A stretch of 57,527 nucleotides of DNA, taken from an uncultured Prevotellaceae bacterium. GTDB taxonomy: Bacteria; Bacteroidota; Bacteroidia; Bacteroidales; Bacteroidaceae. The stretch is taken from assembly GCA_947170495.1 (NCBI GenBank), contig CAMVUB010000010.1:1-57527 (forward strand), written 5' to 3'. Shown in pieces: positions 34,656 through 41,560 of the stretch. The notes under the pieces are model-generated. The model saw only the letters and a list, made by a program, of their open reading frames with translations. It made no database searches and had not been told where the DNA came from. Within the stretch, counting starts at the first letter, position 1. Every line of letters starts with the position of its first letter. The translations under genes were made by a program, and so were the position numbers.

Positions 34656-35435
34656 TTAGTTCCCTCTCGTTCTGGACTCCTGCAGCATCTTCTGCTCGAA
34701 GCGCGAGAGAGGACGGGTTTTCTGTTGAGGTGCGACGGGCGGCGCGGGTGTCTCCTTCCGACGGGAACGGCCGAAAAGGCGCTGGAAGAAATTACGGCGT
34801 CGCGGGCGTTGGGGCTCGGAATATGGAATGAATGTTGCGGACGATTTGGACGAGATGGGTGAAATGGACGAAGCTACCGTCTGAGGTATTCTCTCCTGCA
34901 GGCGCCGTAGCAGGAAGACGGCATGGGGCGACAATTGCCACTTCCAGGCCACATAGTCGCGGTACAAGGGCAAACGGGCCTTCACCGCGTGGTACCACGC
35001 TTCATCATCTAAAAATGTTTCCAAACTGACATCATGAATGATTTGATGGATGGAATCGGGAATCACAGCACTATCATCGTACTTCTGGCGAACCACGGGG
35101 AAACGGACGGAACGGATGGCACTATGAACACCCATCCAACGGTGGTGGGCAGCGATAACGTCGAAGATGCGAGTCGTCGTGGGAATGGGAGCGAAGACAT
35201 AGACCCTATCACCGTCTTTCAGCTCGACACGCTGAAGGGCATAGTGGCGGTCAGCCTCGTCGGAAAGATATGTTCCCATGGGAAGTGTCAGGGAGTCCTC
35301 ACGCTGCATGCAGATGCGCGTCTCCTGCCGCGCCATCTCTACGGATACAATGCGCCCGCCGCCCTTCGTTTCCAGGAGGGCCTCAGGCTGAAACATCGTC
35401 AGCGCCTGCATCATGATGATTCCTAACAGCTGCAT
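34656..35435 (-). CDS. Unknown protein with basic proline-rich tail
   Basis: 259 residues; I do not recognise a family. A short hydrophobic start (MQLLGIIMMQALTMF) might be a weak signal or membrane anchor. The middle part is mixed alpha/beta (ARQETRICMQREDSLTLPMGTYLS, DGDRVYVFAPIPTTTRIFDVI). The last 60 residues are basic and low in complexity (RPRRRNFFQRLFGRSRRKE, PPVAPQQK). The start lies 2 nt after the stop of the TPR regulator gene and the stop 10 nt before the MG2-protein gene, so all three are surely one transcript and may serve one envelope process. Confidence 0.7.
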   Translation of the reverse strand: MQLLGIIMMQALTMFQPEALLETKGGGRIVSVEMARQETRICMQREDSLTLPMGTYLSDEADRHYALQRVELKDGDRVYVFAPIPTTTRIFDVIAAHHRWMGVHSAIRSVRFPVVRQKYDDSAVIPDSIHQIIHDVSLETFLDDEAWYHAVKARLPLYRDYVAWKWQLSPHAVFLLRRLQERIPQTVASSISPISSKSSATFIPYSEPQRPRRRNFFQRLFGRSRRKETPAPPVAPQQKTRPLSRFEQKMLQESRTRGN

Positions 35436-35437
35436 GG

Positions 35438-36832
35438 CTATATCTGTAATAGTACACTGTCCAAGGGACGCTCAGGGTCGTACTCGCCGAAACCGTCCTT
35501 CTTCAATTTCAACTTGCGGTGCTTCACCGCAGAAACCGTAATGAGGTAGATATTGGAGATGACCTGATTCGAGAGGTTCATGCGGGTAAGCATGCACAGT
35601 TGGATATCCTCCTCACTAAAACCAGGATGGCTGGTGCGGAGACGCCTGACAAAGCCATCGGTGACGCTGTCCAGCATCTGCTCCACCTCCTGCCAGTCCT
35701 TACGGCTGAGCTGTTTCTTGCTGTCGCCCTCGGCACGCAGGCGCTGAAGCACTTCGCTCTTGTCGAGAATCAGCCGTTGGAGGAGGTGGATCTTCTGTTC
35801 CTGCTGCTGCAGACGCTCCTCAGCAAGCTCACGCTCGCGTTGCTCTTCCCTCAGGCGCTGGGCATGGATCTGTCGGCGATGACGTGTCAGAGCCGCCAGG
35901 AACAGCACAGCCATCACGGCCAACACCGTCACGCCACACAGCGCCCACAGTGTCAGGCGCTGACGATAGGCGAGACGTTCTGCCCTACGTTCCTGCTCCA
36001 AGGTAGCACGGAAATAGACTTCTTTCTGCTGCAACGCCTCGAAGAACACGCCTTCAGCGCTGGAGAACGTGGAGTCCAGCAGGGCGGGCAGTGCGGCGAG
36101 CTCACGCTGCCGGATGGCAATCTCTGTCAGATGGCGCTGCGCCACATAGCGCGTCTTACGATTATGCAGCGAGGCGAGATGCGTATAGATCTGCTGTGCC
36201 TGCTCCAAAGAGTCACATTGCAAATAGCAGTTGGCTAAGATGACGCGAGCCTCGACGTCGGTAGCGTCGTCATCGGAGAGTGTCATCTGACGTGCCAACT
36301 CCAAAGCACCCGCAGCATCGTTCTCCGAGAGGCAGAGGTTGGCCAAATGCCCCAAAGCCACGTTGCGACACGCAGGGTGCCATAAGCATTGTTTATATAA
36401 GGTACGCGCGAGAGACAGTTCACCCTTTTGCTCATAGAGCCCAGCCATCGTCAGCGTTAAGTCGCGCTGCAAGGCATTCAGCATCTCCGTTTCATGAACC
36501 GACAGCGCCGCCGGCGCCACCTGCTGCAAGGCCTGTTGCCCCTTGGTGGCGAGGGCAATAGCTTCATCTTCATCAGTCCACTGCAGCTGTGCTGATAAAA
36601 GAAGATACGCACGGGCACAGGTGAGGCCGTCATGCTCCTGCTCTGCCAGACGCACGGCTGCGCGCAACAAGTCCTCATAAGCCTTCACGCTGTCAGGCTT
36701 CGACAGATGCACAGCCTCTGCCTCCGCCAACATGGTGGCAGAAGTCGGCGCAGGACGTGTGGTGCACGCTGTCAGCAAGCACGTTGTCAGCAGCACCAAG
36801 CAGCATCGATGAAGACATGTCGAAGTCGTCAT
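35438..36832 (-). CDS. TPR / transmembrane / coiled-coil regulator-like lipoprotein
   Basis: 464 residues from the ATG at 36832. I prefer this to the frame start at 36889 because the promoter box at 36865-36858 lies between them and the signal peptide begins here. CLVLLTTCLLTAC is a lipobox with Cys at about residue 23. Helical, tetratricopeptide-like repeats follow to about residue 280. A single membrane helix (LTLWALCGVTVLAVMAVLFLAAL, about 293-315) leads into a long coiled coil (EEQRERELAEERLQQQEQ). The C-terminus has a helix-turn-helix-like segment (DIQLCMLTRMNLSNQVISN). This layout is common in Bacteroidetes membrane-bound regulators. A lipobox plus an inner-membrane helix is odd; the lipobox may simply be a signal anchor. 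Confidence 0.75.
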   Translation of the reverse strand: MTTSTCLHRCCLVLLTTCLLTACTTRPAPTSATMLAEAEAVHLSKPDSVKAYEDLLRAAVRLAEQEHDGLTCARAYLLLSAQLQWTDEDEAIALATKGQQALQQVAPAALSVHETEMLNALQRDLTLTMAGLYEQKGELSLARTLYKQCLWHPACRNVALGHLANLCLSENDAAGALELARQMTLSDDDATDVEARVILANCYLQCDSLEQAQQIYTHLASLHNRKTRYVAQRHLTEIAIRQRELAALPALLDSTFSSAEGVFFEALQQKEVYFRATLEQERRAERLAYRQRLTLWALCGVTVLAVMAVLFLAALTRHRRQIHAQRLREEQRERELAEERLQQQEQKIHLLQRLILDKSEVLQRLRAEGDSKKQLSRKDWQEVEQMLDSVTDGFVRRLRTSHPGFSEEDIQLCMLTRMNLSNQVISNIYLITVSAVKHRKLKLKKDGFGEYDPERPLDSVLLQI

Positions 36833-36857
36833 AGCATCTATCAATGATTTTCCGCTG

Positions 36858-36865
36858 CAAAGGTA
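36858..36865 (-). promoter_or_regulatory. -7 promoter box for the TPR regulator operon
   Basis: TACCTTTG on the minus strand, perfect consensus, 25 nt before the chosen ATG at 36832. Confidence 0.7.
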
Positions 36866-36955
36866 ACACCTTTTTTGACTTCCTGCCAAAAGAATAGTGT
36901 GGAAAAATTAAAATTCCCACTTCCATGCTAACTACCTATCAAATAATTCCTTACT

Positions 36956-37076
36956 ATCAAACACCACAAAAACAAGTGTGGAAAACCACCTCGAGACATG
37001 TTTTTTCTCCATCTTTTGCTTCGCCGTGAATCACGTGGACAGGAACTTTCATACAACCTCATCAAACACCACAAAA
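36956..37076. repeat. 16-bp direct repeat ATCAAACACCACAAAA
   Basis: Exact copies at 36956-36971 and 37061-37076, 105 bp apart (about ten helical turns), in the intergenic region between the TPR regulator and cyuA. They could be binding sites for one protein. Confidence 0.5.
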
Positions 37077-37185
37077 GTAACGAATAATATGATTCGGGCA
37101 AAAGAAATGTATGGAAAAACGCGGAAAATAGACTTGCTTGCGTAAAAACTTTAAACCTTAAACCATCAACCTTAAACTTTATCTG

Positions 37186-37193
37186 TATCTTTG
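37186..37193 (+). promoter_or_regulatory. -7 promoter box for cyuA
   Basis: TATCTTTG, perfect consensus, 22 nt before the ATG at 37216. Confidence 0.7.
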
Positions 37194-37215
37194 CACGGAC
37201 ATAAAACGAAAAACG

Positions 37216-38679
37216 ATGCTTAACGACGAAGAAAAGAGGTCTATCATGGCACTGCTGCATGAGCAGGTGGTGCCGGCCATAGGGTGTACGGAGCCGATGG
37301 CGGTGGCGCTGTGTGTGGCGCGTGCCACAGAGTTGTTGAATGCCACGTTGGCGGGTGCCGCGAAGGTGGTGCCGGAGCACATCGAGCTGAGCCTAAGTGC
37401 GAACATCCTGAAGAATGCGATGGGTGTGGGCATCCCCGGCACAGGCGGTATGGTGGGCTTGCCCATCGCCATCGCCCTCGGTGCCATCGGCGGCAAGTCG
37501 TGTCTGGGCTTGGAGGTGCTGCGCGACTGCACGCCTGCGGACCTGGAAGCGGGCAAGCGTTACATCGCTGAGGACCATATCCACATCGCCCTGGAAGAGA
37601 AGGACCCCGACAAGCTGTATATTCATGTGGTGGCGAAGGCCGCTGGCAAGGAGGCGGAGGCCTGCATCAAGGGGAACCACACCAACTTCATAGAAAGACC
37701 CACCCCCAACCTTACCCGTCCTCAGCAGAGGAGTTCTGCTTCGGTCGCTCAGGACGGCTTGACATCTAGTCAACCCGTTGACACCTTCGCTACCCGTGAG
37801 GGAGGGGAGAAGGCTGGCGCAGAGAACGCAAATGGAAATGTAAGTCTCCCCTCACGGGGAGATTTAGAGGGGTCTTTGGCTCTCCCCCTCACGGGGGAGC
37901 GGGGAAAGGGTCTTTACTCTCTCACCTTATTTAAGGTCTATGAGTTTGCGACCACGATGCCGCTGGAGGAGCTGCGCTTCATCCTCGAAGCCAAGCGCCT
38001 GAACGAGGCGGCTGCGGAGGAAGGCCTGCGCGAGAACTACGGCCATCAGCTCGGCAAGACGATGTGCTCGCCGCTGGGTCGCGGCATCATGGGCGACAGC
38101 ATCTTCGCCAAGGTGCTGTCGGTCACCAGCTGCGCCTGCGATGCCCGCATGGCGGGGGCGATGATTCCCGTGATGAGCAACAGCGGCAGCGGCAACCAGG
38201 GTATCTGCGCCACGATGCCCGTGGTGGTCTTCGCGCGCGAGAACCATAATACTGAAGAGGAGCTCATCCGTGCGCTGACGCTCTCACACCTCACCGCCAT
38301 CTATATCAAGCAGTCGCTGGGCTGTCTGTCGGCGCTCTGCGGCTGTGTCGTGGCTTCGACGGGCAGCAGCGTGGGCATCACCTATCTCATGGGCGGCACC
38401 TACGAGCAGATGAGCTACTCGGTGAAGAACATGATTGCCAACCTGACGGGTATGATCTGCGACGGCGCCAAGCCGTCGTGTGCGCTGAAGCTGACGACGG
38501 GCGTGGGCACTGCCGTGATGAGCGCGATGCTGGCCATCCAGAACAAGAACGTCACCAGCGCCGAGGGCATCATCGACGACGATGTGGATAGGAGCATCCA
38601 CAACCTCACCAGCATCGGCTCCCGGGGTATGGATGAGACGGACCGCTTCGTGCTCGACATCATGACACATAAGAGTTAA
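37216..38679 (+). CDS. CyuA/UPF0597 family: L-cysteine desulfidase or L-serine dehydratase-like
   Basis: 487 residues. The family core is clear: PAIGCTEPMAVALCVARA (Cys24), NAMGVGIPGTGGMVGLPIA, SGSGNQGICATMPVV, SLGCLSALCGCVVAS and a GAKPSCALK segment. These cysteines fit the Fe-S cluster of cysteine desulfidase (CyuA/YhaM), which releases sulfide, ammonia and pyruvate. The same family is often annotated as serine dehydratase alpha subunit, so the substrate is uncertain. Normal length is about 430; residues about 160-234 are additional and come from the palindromic cluster at 37696-37913. The insertion follows IKGNHTNFI and precedes LFKVYEFATTMPLEEL, away from the cysteines. The GH3 gene follows after 22 nt. 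Confidence 0.88.
   Translation: MLNDEEKRSIMALLHEQVVPAIGCTEPMAVALCVARATELLNATLAGAAKVVPEHIELSLSANILKNAMGVGIPGTGGMVGLPIAIALGAIGGKSCLGLEVLRDCTPADLEAGKRYIAEDHIHIALEEKDPDKLYIHVVAKAAGKEAEACIKGNHTNFIERPTPNLTRPQQRSSASVAQDGLTSSQPVDTFATREGGEKAGAENANGNVSLPSRGDLEGSLALPLTGERGKGLYSLTLFKVYEFATTMPLEELRFILEAKRLNEAAAEEGLRENYGHQLGKTMCSPLGRGIMGDSIFAKVLSVTSCACDARMAGAMIPVMSNSGSGNQGICATMPVVVFARENHNTEEELIRALTLSHLTAIYIKQSLGCLSALCGCVVASTGSSVGITYLMGGTYEQMSYSVKNMIANLTGMICDGAKPSCALKLTTGVGTAVMSAMLAIQNKNVTSAEGIIDDDVDRSIHNLTSIGSRGMDETDRFVLDIMTHKS
37696..37913. repeat. Composite palindromic insertion (three units) inside cyuA
   Basis: 218 bp from AGACCC to GGGTCT. Unit 1 (37696-37820) is the reverse complement of the intergenic element at 28887-29006 at about 94% identity. 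Unit 2 (37844-37877, CTCCCCTCACGGGGAG) equals the second unit in the MG2-protein gene. Unit 3 (37878-37913) is CTCCCCCTCACGGGGGAG. All three are read in frame without a stop, giving about 73 residues including SLPSRGDLEGSLALPLTGER. Confidence 0.92.
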
Positions 38680-38701
38680 CAGAAATCTAAAGGATATCAC
38701 A

Positions 38702-41320
38702 ATGAGAACTGTTCTTTCACTTTTGATGGTGTGCGTAGCCACGATGGCTGCGGCACAGAAGTACAAGGATCCCAGTCTGAGCGCACGCGAACGTGCCGAG
38801 GATTTGTGTGCGCAGCTGACGCTCGAGGAGAAGGCCCAGCTGATGCTGGACGAGAGCCCTGCGATACCGCGTCTGGGCATCAAGAAGTTCTTCTGGTGGA
38901 GCGAGGCGCTGCACGGTGCTGCCAATATGGGTAATGTGACGAACTTCCCGGAGCCCGTGGGCATGGCGTCGTCGTTTAACCCGGCGCTGTTGCAGAAGGT
39001 CTTCGATGTGGCCTCGACAGAGTTCCGTGCGCAGTACAACCAGCGCGTGTATGGGGAGGGCCGTGACGACGAGAAGTTCCACAGCCTCTCTGTGTGGACG
39101 CCGAATGTGAATATCTTCCGCGACCCGCGATGGGGACGTGGTCAGGAGACCTACGGCGAGGATCCCTTCCTCACCTCTGTGATGGGCGATGCCGTCGTGC
39201 GTGGCCTGCAGGGCCCCGAGAGCGCGAAGTACCGCAAGCTGTGGGCCTGTGCCAAGCACTATGCCGTACACAGCGGCCCCGAATATACGCGCCACACGGC
39301 CAACCTCACGGATGTCTCGCGGCGCGACCTGTGGGAGACGTATCTGCCCGCCTTCAAGTACCTCGTGCAGAAGAGCGGTGTCCGCGAGGTGATGTGCGCC
39401 TATCAGCGTCTCGACGATGACCCCTGCTGCGGCTCGAACCGTCTGTTGCAGCAGATCCTGCGCGACGAGTGGGGCTTCAAGTACCTCGTCGTGAGCGACT
39501 GTGGCGCCGTCAGCGATTTCCACATGAACCATAAGAGCTCGTCGGATGCCGTACACGCTGCCGCCGTAGGCACGCTGGCCGGCACTGATGTGGAGTGTGG
39601 CTGGGACTATGTCTATCGGAGCATCCCGAAAGCTGTGGAGCGCGGCTTCATCACGGAGGCCGAGGTGGACAAGCATGTAGTGCGATTGCTGGAAGGACGC
39701 TTCGACCTCGGCGAGATGGACGACCCGTCGCTGGTGGAATGGACCAAGATACCCTATTCGGCGATGTCCACGAAGGAGTCTGCACAGCTGGCTCTGGAGA
39801 TGGCGCGCCAGTCCATCGTGCTCCTGCAGAACAAGGGCAACGTCCTGCCATTGTCCAAGAGCAAGGGCCGGATTGCTGTCATCGGTCCCAATGCCGATAA
39901 TGTGCCGATGATGTGGGGTAACTACAACGGCACACCGAACCACACCGTCACCATCCTCGACGGCATCTGTGAGAAGCTGAAAGTGAAGAGCGAGAGGCTG
40001 AAGGTGAGCGGTGCGAAGCAGCTCGTGTATATGCCCGGCTGCGACCTCACCGACGATAAGGTACTGGACTGCCGCATGGCCACGGAGTGCCAGGCGCCCG
40101 ACGGCAAGCGGGGCCTGAAGGGTACCTTCTGGCTGGGCACTGACATGACGGGTAAGCAGCTGACGACGGAGCACTACACGAAGCCGCTCGCCGTCACCAC
40201 CAGTGGCCTCCACTTCTTCGCCCCTGGCGTGCCCGTGGATGATTTCTCGGCCAAGTACGAGACCACGTTCACACCGAAGGAGGCAGGCGAATATGTCGTG
40301 AACGTGGAGGGCACGGGCCACTTCGAGGTCTTTGTCAACGGCGAGCAGCGCGAGAAGCACCACACCTGGCGCGCCACCCCTACGCGCACGGTCCTCACCG
40401 CCGCTGCAGGGCAGTCGTTCCAGATTGAGGTGCGTTACCACACGGTGAAAGGCTGGGGCGCCTCCATGAAGATCAACGTGGCCCACGAGCAACCCATCGA
40501 CTACGAGGCTGCCATCGCGCAGCTCAAGGGCATCAACACCGTCGTCTTCTGCGGCGGCATCTCGCCGGCGCTGGAGGGTGAGGAGATGCCCGTCGATCTG
40601 GAGGGCTTCCGTGGTGGCGACCGCACCAGCATCGAGCTGCCGCGTGTGCAGCGCGACTTCCTGCGTGCCCTCAAGGCCGCCGGCAAGCAGGTCATCTATG
40701 TCAACTGCTCGGGTTCGGCCATCGCGCTGCAGCCGGAGAGCGAGAACTGCGACGCCATTATCCAGGCCTGGTATCTCGGACAGGAGGGCGGCACAGCCGT
40801 CGCCGATGTCCTCTATGGCGACTATAACCCCGGCGGCAAGCTGCCCGTCACCTTCTACAGCAGCGACAGCCAGCTGCCCGACTACGAGGACTACTCCATG
40901 CGCGGCCGCACTTACCGCTATTTCCAAGGTGAGCCCCTCTTCCCCTTCGGCTACGGCCTGAGCTACACCTCCTTCAAGGTGGGCGAAGCACAGCTGACGG
41001 GCAAGGCCGGTGCAAAGGGATTCACCGTCAGCATCCCCGTTACCAATACGGGTAGCTGCAGCGGTACGGAGACCCTGCAGGTCTATATCCGCGACCTCGC
41101 CGACAGCGAGGGCCCGCTGAAGAGCCTGCGTGGCTTCCAGCGCATCGCCGTGAAGGCTGGCGAGACCGCCGTCGCGAACATCGCCCTCGACCGTGAGAGC
41201 TTCGAGTTCTGGGATCCCTCGACCAACACGATGCGTGTGAAGCCCGGCACCTATGAACTCCTCTACGGCACCAGCTCTGCCGACCGCGACCTGACGAAGC
41301 TGCAGGTGACGATAGAATGA
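38702..41320 (+). CDS. Secreted GH3 beta-xylosidase/beta-glucosidase
   Basis: 872 residues with a signal peptide (TVLSLLMVCVATMAAAQ). GH3 N-domain: FFWWSEALHGAAN, WTPNVNIFRDPRWGRGQETYGEDP and the nucleophile Asp266 in LVVSDCGAV. The C-domain includes SIVLLQNKGNVLPL and GGKLPVTFY. A PA14-like domain is inserted (about 480-600, with GEYVVNVEGTGHFEVFVNGE) and a fibronectin-like domain ends the protein. FWWSEALHG resembles Prevotella xylosidases, so xylo-oligosaccharides are likely but cellobiose-type substrates are possible. CEKLKVKSERLKVSGAK (about 423-440) looks like a codon-diverged AAAGTGAAA-type repeat in a loop. Terminator at 41340. It lies 22 nt after cyuA, an unlikely functional partner. 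Confidence 0.92.
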   Translation: MRTVLSLLMVCVATMAAAQKYKDPSLSARERAEDLCAQLTLEEKAQLMLDESPAIPRLGIKKFFWWSEALHGAANMGNVTNFPEPVGMASSFNPALLQKVFDVASTEFRAQYNQRVYGEGRDDEKFHSLSVWTPNVNIFRDPRWGRGQETYGEDPFLTSVMGDAVVRGLQGPESAKYRKLWACAKHYAVHSGPEYTRHTANLTDVSRRDLWETYLPAFKYLVQKSGVREVMCAYQRLDDDPCCGSNRLLQQILRDEWGFKYLVVSDCGAVSDFHMNHKSSSDAVHAAAVGTLAGTDVECGWDYVYRSIPKAVERGFITEAEVDKHVVRLLEGRFDLGEMDDPSLVEWTKIPYSAMSTKESAQLALEMARQSIVLLQNKGNVLPLSKSKGRIAVIGPNADNVPMMWGNYNGTPNHTVTILDGICEKLKVKSERLKVSGAKQLVYMPGCDLTDDKVLDCRMATECQAPDGKRGLKGTFWLGTDMTGKQLTTEHYTKPLAVTTSGLHFFAPGVPVDDFSAKYETTFTPKEAGEYVVNVEGTGHFEVFVNGEQREKHHTWRATPTRTVLTAAAGQSFQIEVRYHTVKGWGASMKINVAHEQPIDYEAAIAQLKGINTVVFCGGISPALEGEEMPVDLEGFRGGDRTSIELPRVQRDFLRALKAAGKQVIYVNCSGSAIALQPESENCDAIIQAWYLGQEGGTAVADVLYGDYNPGGKLPVTFYSSDSQLPDYEDYSMRGRTYRYFQGEPLFPFGYGLSYTSFKVGEAQLTGKAGAKGFTVSIPVTNTGSCSGTETLQVYIRDLADSEGPLKSLRGFQRIAVKAGETAVANIALDRESFEFWDPSTNTMRVKPGTYELLYGTSSADRDLTKLQVTIE

Positions 41321-41339
41321 CATCTCCAACCCCTAATGA

Positions 41340-41384
41340 GCGGCCAAAAAGTCTGATTCACTGACTTTTTGGCCGCTTTCTTTT
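41340..41384 (+). terminator. Terminator after the GH3 gene
   Basis: Perfect 14-bp stem GCGGCCAAAAAGTC / GACTTTTTGGCCGC, 9-nt loop, followed by TTTCTTTT. Confidence 0.93.
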
Positions 41385-41405
41385 GCCTCGCACGACCTTT
41401 GTAGA

Positions 41406-41531
41406 CACGGAAATACACGGAAAGTACGGAAAAACACGGAAATCCGTTCCTCTTGAAACCATAACCCAAATGATTGATAAAACCAAAGGCAAGTTGACAG
41501 TTGAATACAAACATTTCCGTGTATTTCCGTG
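41406..41531 (+). repeat. clpB leader: perfect 18-bp inverted repeat of ACGGAAA words
   Basis: CACGGAAATACACGGAAA (41406-41423) pairs perfectly with TTTCCGTGTATTTCCGTG (41514-41531), loop 90 nt. Two further ACGGAAA words at 41427-41442 could compete for the same partner. The stem ends about 30 nt before the clpB ATG. A near-consensus GACCTTTG box at 41394-41401 could start the transcript just before the left arm. The right arm also occurs in repeat copies A and B, without the left arm. Confidence 0.7.
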
Positions 41532-41560
41532 AATGATTAAACTATTAAACCTTAAACTAT

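Larger units (their letters stand above)
36833..37215. other. Non-coding region between divergent genes
   Basis: 383 bases without a supported gene. It contains two divergent promoter boxes (36858-36865 and 37186-37193), a 16-bp direct repeat ATCAAACACCACAAAA at 36956-36971 and 37061-37076, the word AGTGTGGAAAA near 36895 and 36975, and TTTAAACC-type repeats just before the cyuA promoter. Confidence 0.6.

Noticed and set aside
36890..37215. Minus-strand open frames around 36928-37556
   Set aside because: They run antisense through the start of cyuA and across AT-rich repeats, without start signals or recognisable composition.
38717..41329. Open frame of 870 codons opposite the GH3 gene
   Set aside because: Nearly the same limits as the GH3 gene on the other strand. 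The GH3 motifs and signal peptide make the plus-strand gene certain.
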